Source of the DNA: Streptomyces sp. CB02980
GTDB taxonomy: Bacteria > Actinomycetota > Actinomycetes > Streptomycetales > Streptomycetaceae
Direction: 5' to 3'
Length of the DNA stretch: 64,000 bases
Assembly (NCBI RefSeq): GCF_014451325.2
Contig: NZ_JACSCH020000001.1
Coordinates: 474,845-538,844, forward strand
Within the stretch, counting starts at the first letter, position 1, and the number at the start of each line of letters is the position of its first letter. Under the pieces are notes generated by a model. It did no database searches, was not told where the DNA came from, and saw nothing but the letters and a program-made list of their open reading frames with translations. Both the position numbers and the translations under genes were made by a program. Of the stretch, positions 60,431 to 64,000 are shown one piece after another.

Positions 60431-63286
60431 TCAGCCGGTCCTGCCGGGTCCGCAGAAGCGGAAGGCGGCGAGGCGGAAGTCCCCGTGCAGGGTCAGGCGC
60501 AGGTCGTGGACGCCCTCGGGCAGGGCGGCCAGGTCGGCGGCGACGGTCGTCCACGCGTAGCGGTCGCCGGTGACGGGGACGTCGAGCTCGGCCACCACCT
60601 GGTCGACCGTTTCGAGGACGAGCCGCGCCTCGCCCGGTCCGGTGTCCTCGCGGGCGGTCTCGGCCTCGATCCGGACGGCCCCCGAGAGGTCGGCGTCGCG
60701 GAAGAGGAGCGTCGCGGGCCGGGCGGGGTCGGTGGGCGTGACCGCGTCACCGTCGGCGCGGGTGGCGTCGACGAGGGTGGCGTCCGCGTAGTCGTCGAAG
60801 TCGACCGCCGGGGTCCGCCGTTCCACGACGTCCCGGGGCGCCGGGGCCGTCCCGGTCACCGTCAGCGGCGCGCTGAGGACCGGGTGATCGGCCGAGCGGG
60901 CGACGATGATCTCGTAGCCGCCGGGGTCGACGGTGAAGGCCGAGGTGGCGACGGACCAGTGGGCGAGCTGTTCGGCGGGCAGCCGGAACGTCACCTCGCG
61001 GCTCTCCCCCGGTGCCAGGCGCACCTTGCGGAAGTCGGCCAGGCGGAGCCTGGGCGCCTCGTGACGGGCGTCCAGCGCCCGGACGTAGAGCTGCACCACC
61101 TCGCTGCCTGACCGGGCACCGATGTTGGCCAGGGTCACCGTGACGTCGACCGAGCCGTCCTGGTCGATCGACGACCGCGAAAGGCGCAGGTCGCGGTGGG
61201 CGAAGTCGGTGTAGGACAGGCCGTGGCCGAAGGGGTAGCAAGGCGCGGTCGGGTGGTACTGGTAGGTCCAGCCCGCCGTGATGATGTCGTAGTCGAGCGG
61301 GGCCGGCAGCGGATCGTCGCCCCGGTACCAGGTCTGTGGCAGGCGGCCGGCGGGCTCGGCCTCGCCGAGGAGTACGGCGGCGAGCGCGTGGCCTGATTCC
61401 TGCCCGCCGTGGGAGGTCCACACCACGGCGGGCAGGTGCTCGTCGGCCCAGTCGACGGCGTACGGGTAGCTGCTCATCACCACGAGTGCCGTCTCCGGGC
61501 GTGCGGCCGCGACCGTCCGCAACAGCTCCTCCTGCGACTCGGGCAGGTGGATGTCCGCGCGGTCCTCGGTCTCGCGGCCGTGGATCAGGGGGTGGTTGCC
61601 GAGGACGACGACCGCCGCGTCGGCCGCCTCGGCGGCTGCGCGGGCCTCGGCCACGCCGTCGAGCAGCAGCTCCCGCTCGAAGCGTTCGGCGGAGTCCGGG
61701 TCATCGGCGGTCAGCGCGACCTTGCCGTCGGCGGGGTCCACGGCGGCGTAGCGACCGGTGAGCACGGAGCGCAGCAGCACCGTGCCGTCCCCGGCCGGTT
61801 CGAGGCGGAAGGTCTCGTGGATCTCCCAGGTCTTGAGCACCTCCTGGTCGGCGATCACGGTGGCGTCGTCCTTGAGGCTCACGTAGCGGCCGGTGTCGGC
61901 GGCGCGGAGGGTCAGGACGCCTCGGCCCCAGTCGGTCACGTCGAAGGCGGTCCCGCCGAGGAGCTCGCCGGTGGTGCGGACGCGCAGGGCGATCCGATCG
62001 GCGCCCTCGACTCGTACCACCTCGCCGTCGTGGGCGCGGAGGGCGGCGGCGAGGCCGTCGGCGACGGTCACCCGGTAGGGCATGGTGCCGCTGTACCAGT
62101 CCTCGCAGAGGGTGTCGGCGAGGGGGCCGATGACGGCTGTCCGCGGGGTCCGGGCCGGATTCAGCGGCAGCAGGGCGTCGTTCTTGAGCAGCACGACCGA
62201 CTCGGTCGCCGCGTGTCGCGCCAGGGCTCGGTGCTCGGGGCAGTCGATCGCTTCCGGGCCGATCCCGGCGTACGGGTCCAGCTCGGGGTCGAACTCCCCC
62301 AGCCGGAAGCGGAGTTCCAGGTGTCGCCGCACGGCGCGGTCCACGTCGGCCTGGTCGATGAGACCGCGCTCCCGCGCCTCGCGCAGCCGGTCGATCGGTG
62401 TGGCGCTGTCCTCCCAGTGGTCGGTGAAGCTGTCGATGCCGGCCTTGAGCGCAGCCGCGTGGGACTCGGCGTGGTCGTCGAAGTAGTGCTGCGGGTCGAC
62501 CAGGTTGGAGGGGGCCTCGGCGTCACTGACCACGAACAGCTCGTGGCCGGTCGGCTGTGCCCAGCGCCGCAGCTCCGTCTCGATCAGCGGACTGACGTGG
62601 CAGGGGCGGCCGTTGACCAGGTTGTAGGCGGCCATGGCTCCGGTCGCGGCGCCGGAGGCGACGACGGGGCGGAAGGCGGCGAGGTCGTACTCGTGGAGGA
62701 CGCGCGGGCGCAGTCCGGAGGAGGTGGTACAGCGGTCGTCCTCGTTGTTGTAGGCGAGGAAGTGCTTGAGCACCGGGGCCGCCCGCAGGTAGGCCGGGTG
62801 ATCGCCGGCCAGCCCCTTGCAGAACGCCTCGCCGAGCCGGGCGGTGTGCACCGGGTCCTCGGAGTAGCCCTCCTCGTTGCGCCCCCATCGGGGATCGCGC
62901 AGCGGGTTCAGGACGGGGGCCCAGGCCTGCAGGCTGTTGGCGCCGCTGCCGGTGACGGGCGGGCGGTGACGGTGGCAGGCGCGCAGCTCGACCGAGATCG
63001 CCTCGGCGACCCGGTGCACCAGGGCCTCGTCCCAGGTGGCGCCGAGACCGACGGCCTGCGGAAAGACGGTCGCCACGCCCATCCAGGAGACCCCGTGCAG
63101 GGCCTCGCTGCCGGTACGGAAGGCGGCGATGCCGAGCCGTGGGACGGCCGGCACGTACTGGTGCAGCATCGCGATCCGCTCGTCGGGCGTGAGCCGTGAG
63201 AGCAGGTCGTCGACGCGCTTGTGCAGGTTGAGCGCGGGGTCGCGGAAATCGGGCCGCTCGGATGCGGACGCGGGCACGGAACTCAC
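60431..63286 (-). CDS. GH3 beta-glycosidase with fascin-like insert and C-terminal accessory domain
   Basis: A 951-residue cytoplasmic glycosidase of family GH3. The N-terminal barrel has GSEALHGVSWMG, NPLRDPRWGRNEEGYSEDP, LKHFLAYNNE and the nucleophile Asp255 in VVSDAEAPS. The C-terminal sandwich starts VVLLKNDALLPL. A beta-trefoil-like insert of about 110 residues (near 440-555: TGRYVSLKDDA, LRSVLTGRYAA) sits where many GH3 enzymes have PA14. A fibronectin-III domain and a CBM6-like end domain follow. Substrate: beta-glucosides or beta-xylosides. GTG start; a LacI-type palindrome lies upstream. Confidence 0.9.
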   Translation of the reverse strand: MSSVPASASERPDFRDPALNLHKRVDDLLSRLTPDERIAMLHQYVPAVPRLGIAAFRTGSEALHGVSWMGVATVFPQAVGLGATWDEALVHRVAEAISVELRACHRHRPPVTGSGANSLQAWAPVLNPLRDPRWGRNEEGYSEDPVHTARLGEAFCKGLAGDHPAYLRAAPVLKHFLAYNNEDDRCTTSSGLRPRVLHEYDLAAFRPVVASGAATGAMAAYNLVNGRPCHVSPLIETELRRWAQPTGHELFVVSDAEAPSNLVDPQHYFDDHAESHAAALKAGIDSFTDHWEDSATPIDRLREARERGLIDQADVDRAVRRHLELRFRLGEFDPELDPYAGIGPEAIDCPEHRALARHAATESVVLLKNDALLPLNPARTPRTAVIGPLADTLCEDWYSGTMPYRVTVADGLAAALRAHDGEVVRVEGADRIALRVRTTGELLGGTAFDVTDWGRGVLTLRAADTGRYVSLKDDATVIADQEVLKTWEIHETFRLEPAGDGTVLLRSVLTGRYAAVDPADGKVALTADDPDSAERFERELLLDGVAEARAAAEAADAAVVVLGNHPLIHGRETEDRADIHLPESQEELLRTVAAARPETALVVMSSYPYAVDWADEHLPAVVWTSHGGQESGHALAAVLLGEAEPAGRLPQTWYRGDDPLPAPLDYDIITAGWTYQYHPTAPCYPFGHGLSYTDFAHRDLRLSRSSIDQDGSVDVTVTLANIGARSGSEVVQLYVRALDARHEAPRLRLADFRKVRLAPGESREVTFRLPAEQLAHWSVATSAFTVDPGGYEIIVARSADHPVLSAPLTVTGTAPAPRDVVERRTPAVDFDDYADATLVDATRADGDAVTPTDPARPATLLFRDADLSGAVRIEAETAREDTGPGEARLVLETVDQVVAELDVPVTGDRYAWTTVAADLAALPEGVHDLRLTLHGDFRLAAFRFCGPGRTG

Positions 63287-63326
63287 GTGGAGAACCCCTC
63301 AGGCGGCTGGGCACGGTGGGTCGGTC

Positions 63327-63342
63327 GTCGAAGCGCTTCGAC
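63327..63342. promoter_or_regulatory. 16-bp perfect LacI-type palindrome before the GH3 gene
   Basis: GTCGAAGCGCTTCGAC lies 41 bp ahead of the GH3 start. A degenerate copy of the core (GAAGCGATTC, 63449-63458) lies further upstream. Confidence 0.65.
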
Positions 63343-63405
63343 GGTCCCATTCGCCTGAACGACCTGTCAACGGAAGCCGGAAAGAAAGTTCCTCCCTCAC
63401 GATCT

Positions 63406-63425
63406 CTCGTTTCGCACGAAACGAG
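63406..63425. promoter_or_regulatory. Second palindrome in the GH3 upstream region
   Basis: CTCGTTTCG and CGAAACGAG form a perfect 9-bp inverted repeat with a CA centre. It is unrelated to the LacI-type cores and may bind another regulator of the GH3 gene. Confidence 0.45.
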
Positions 63426-63544
63426 TCCGCCACCTCTGCCTGCCAAGGGAAGCGATTCGACGCGCAGTTGGAGAAGCGGCCCGCGTCATACGCCCTCCGG
63501 GACGCCACCGGGACGCCACCGGACGTACGGGGCTTCGCCGCCCG

Positions 63545-64000
63545 TCAGGCGGTGTGGTGGCCGGGAGGCCGCGGCATCGTGGGGAGCCCCGGCGGCGGCT
63601 CGGGCCAGACGAGCAGTACCGGGCAGGGGGCGTGGTCGACGACGAAGCGTGCGGCGGGGCCGAGGCTGTGCGGACCGAGGTGGGTGCGGTCGCCGTCACG
63701 GGCCAGGATCAGCAGGTCGCATCCCTCGGCCGCGGCGACGACCTCGCGCTCGACGCGCCCGGTGCGCTCGGTACGGGCGCAGGGACGGCCCAGGCGGTCG
63801 GCGGCGTCCTGGAGCAGCTGCCGCCCGGAGGCGGCGGCGAGGTGCTCCAGACGCGTGCCGGGATCCCTCCCCCAGCCTTCGGCCGGGCGGTCCCCCGAGG
63901 GGTGACCGCGGCCGAGCAGGCCGGCGAAGGCTCCGTGCGCCGCGCCGGGGACGTCTGCGGGGGTGACGTGCAGCAGGACGACGTCGGCATCCGCCGGGGT
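63545..64000 (-). CDS. Universal stress protein, partial (5' end beyond the window)
   Basis: The final 151 codons of a UspA-family protein, read from the right edge. Visible parts are DVVLLHVTPADVPGA (first strand), EREVVAAAEGCDLLILARDGD and the C-terminal nucleotide-binding segment LGPHSLGPAARFVVDHAPCPVLLVWPEPP. Because only one domain's C-terminal part is inside the window, single- versus tandem-domain form cannot be decided. It probably faces away from the GH3 gene, with about 250 bp of promoter and operator DNA between them. Confidence 0.85.
   Translation of the reverse strand, partial: TPADADVVLLHVTPADVPGAAHGAFAGLLGRGHPSGDRPAEGWGRDPGTRLEHLAAASGRQLLQDAADRLGRPCARTERTGRVEREVVAAAEGCDLLILARDGDRTHLGPHSLGPAARFVVDHAPCPVLLVWPEPPPGLPTMPRPPGHHTA

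Noticed and set aside
63301..63470. CRISPR-like array because of repeated AAGCG cores
   Set aside because: The repeats are short palindromic operator cores of variable spacing; there are no uniform repeats, spacers or cas genes.

Overview
The window is about 72% G+C chromosomal DNA with strong third-position G/C bias, frequent GTG/TTG starts, Tat and Sec exported hydrolases, MalF/MalG-type sugar importers without their own ATPase, and one gene carrying the rare TTA codon. This is typical of Streptomyces or a very close relative. I see no rRNA, tRNA, CRISPR array, insertion sequence or phage module.

Left part (0-14 kb). The 3' end of a secreted S8 protease is followed by two small enzymes or binding proteins. 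Then comes a minus-strand catabolic locus: a FadR-type GntR regulator (2.5-3.2 kb) next to a seven-gene operon read from 11.8 down to 3.4 kb. The operon encodes a lipoprotein substrate-binding protein, two permeases, 5-dehydro-4-deoxyglucarate dehydratase, glucarate dehydratase, a cytoplasmic GH29 fucosidase and a Tat-exported PL6 lyase. A 2-hydroxyacid dehydrogenase and an SGNH hydrolase diverge at 13 kb. Both the regulator promoter and this divergent promoter carry the palindrome ACATC(S)GATGT, so one regulon is likely. A roughly 25-codon relic of an FAA-hydrolase-like gene lies in the divergent promoter.

Middle part (14-31.7 kb). There are secreted and housekeeping genes: a delta-60/DUF11/RTX surface protein, serine hydrolases, an RNA cyclic phosphodiesterase, a VOC protein and a TTA-containing class A beta-lactamase. 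A compact leader region at 20.6-20.8 kb encodes a 12-residue peptide with an Arg-Ile-Arg motif, a 15-nt Shine-Dalgarno match and competing hairpins. It precedes a DUF3995 - ECF sigma - SRPBCC operon. Then come an ABC-2 exporter divergent from an HxlR-peroxiredoxin fusion, a two-RCK membrane protein, a beta-helix protein and a phytase with a PHO-box-like element.

Conflict-type island (31.7-45.6 kb). Five tightly coupled minus-strand genes encode a SWIM-like zinc protein, an unknown protein, a VWA protein, a MoxR AAA ATPase and a large DUF5682-like protein. A doubly truncated GNAT gene separates them from a Sel1/TPR protein and a TPR-CHAT protease. Divergent from the CHAT gene are a small Cys-containing protein and a membrane protein. 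This is the best candidate for an underdescribed system.

Right part (45.6-64 kb). Small conserved actinobacterial genes (DsbA-like, DUF3093, glutaminase-STAS) lead into a plant-biomass segment. It holds an Asp-box/ricin secreted protein, a LacI regulator with three operators, two CBM-less GH6 cellulases, a CE7 esterase and a GH3 glycosidase with its own palindromic operator. The window ends inside a universal stress protein. All identifications come from reading the sequence; no database search was run.
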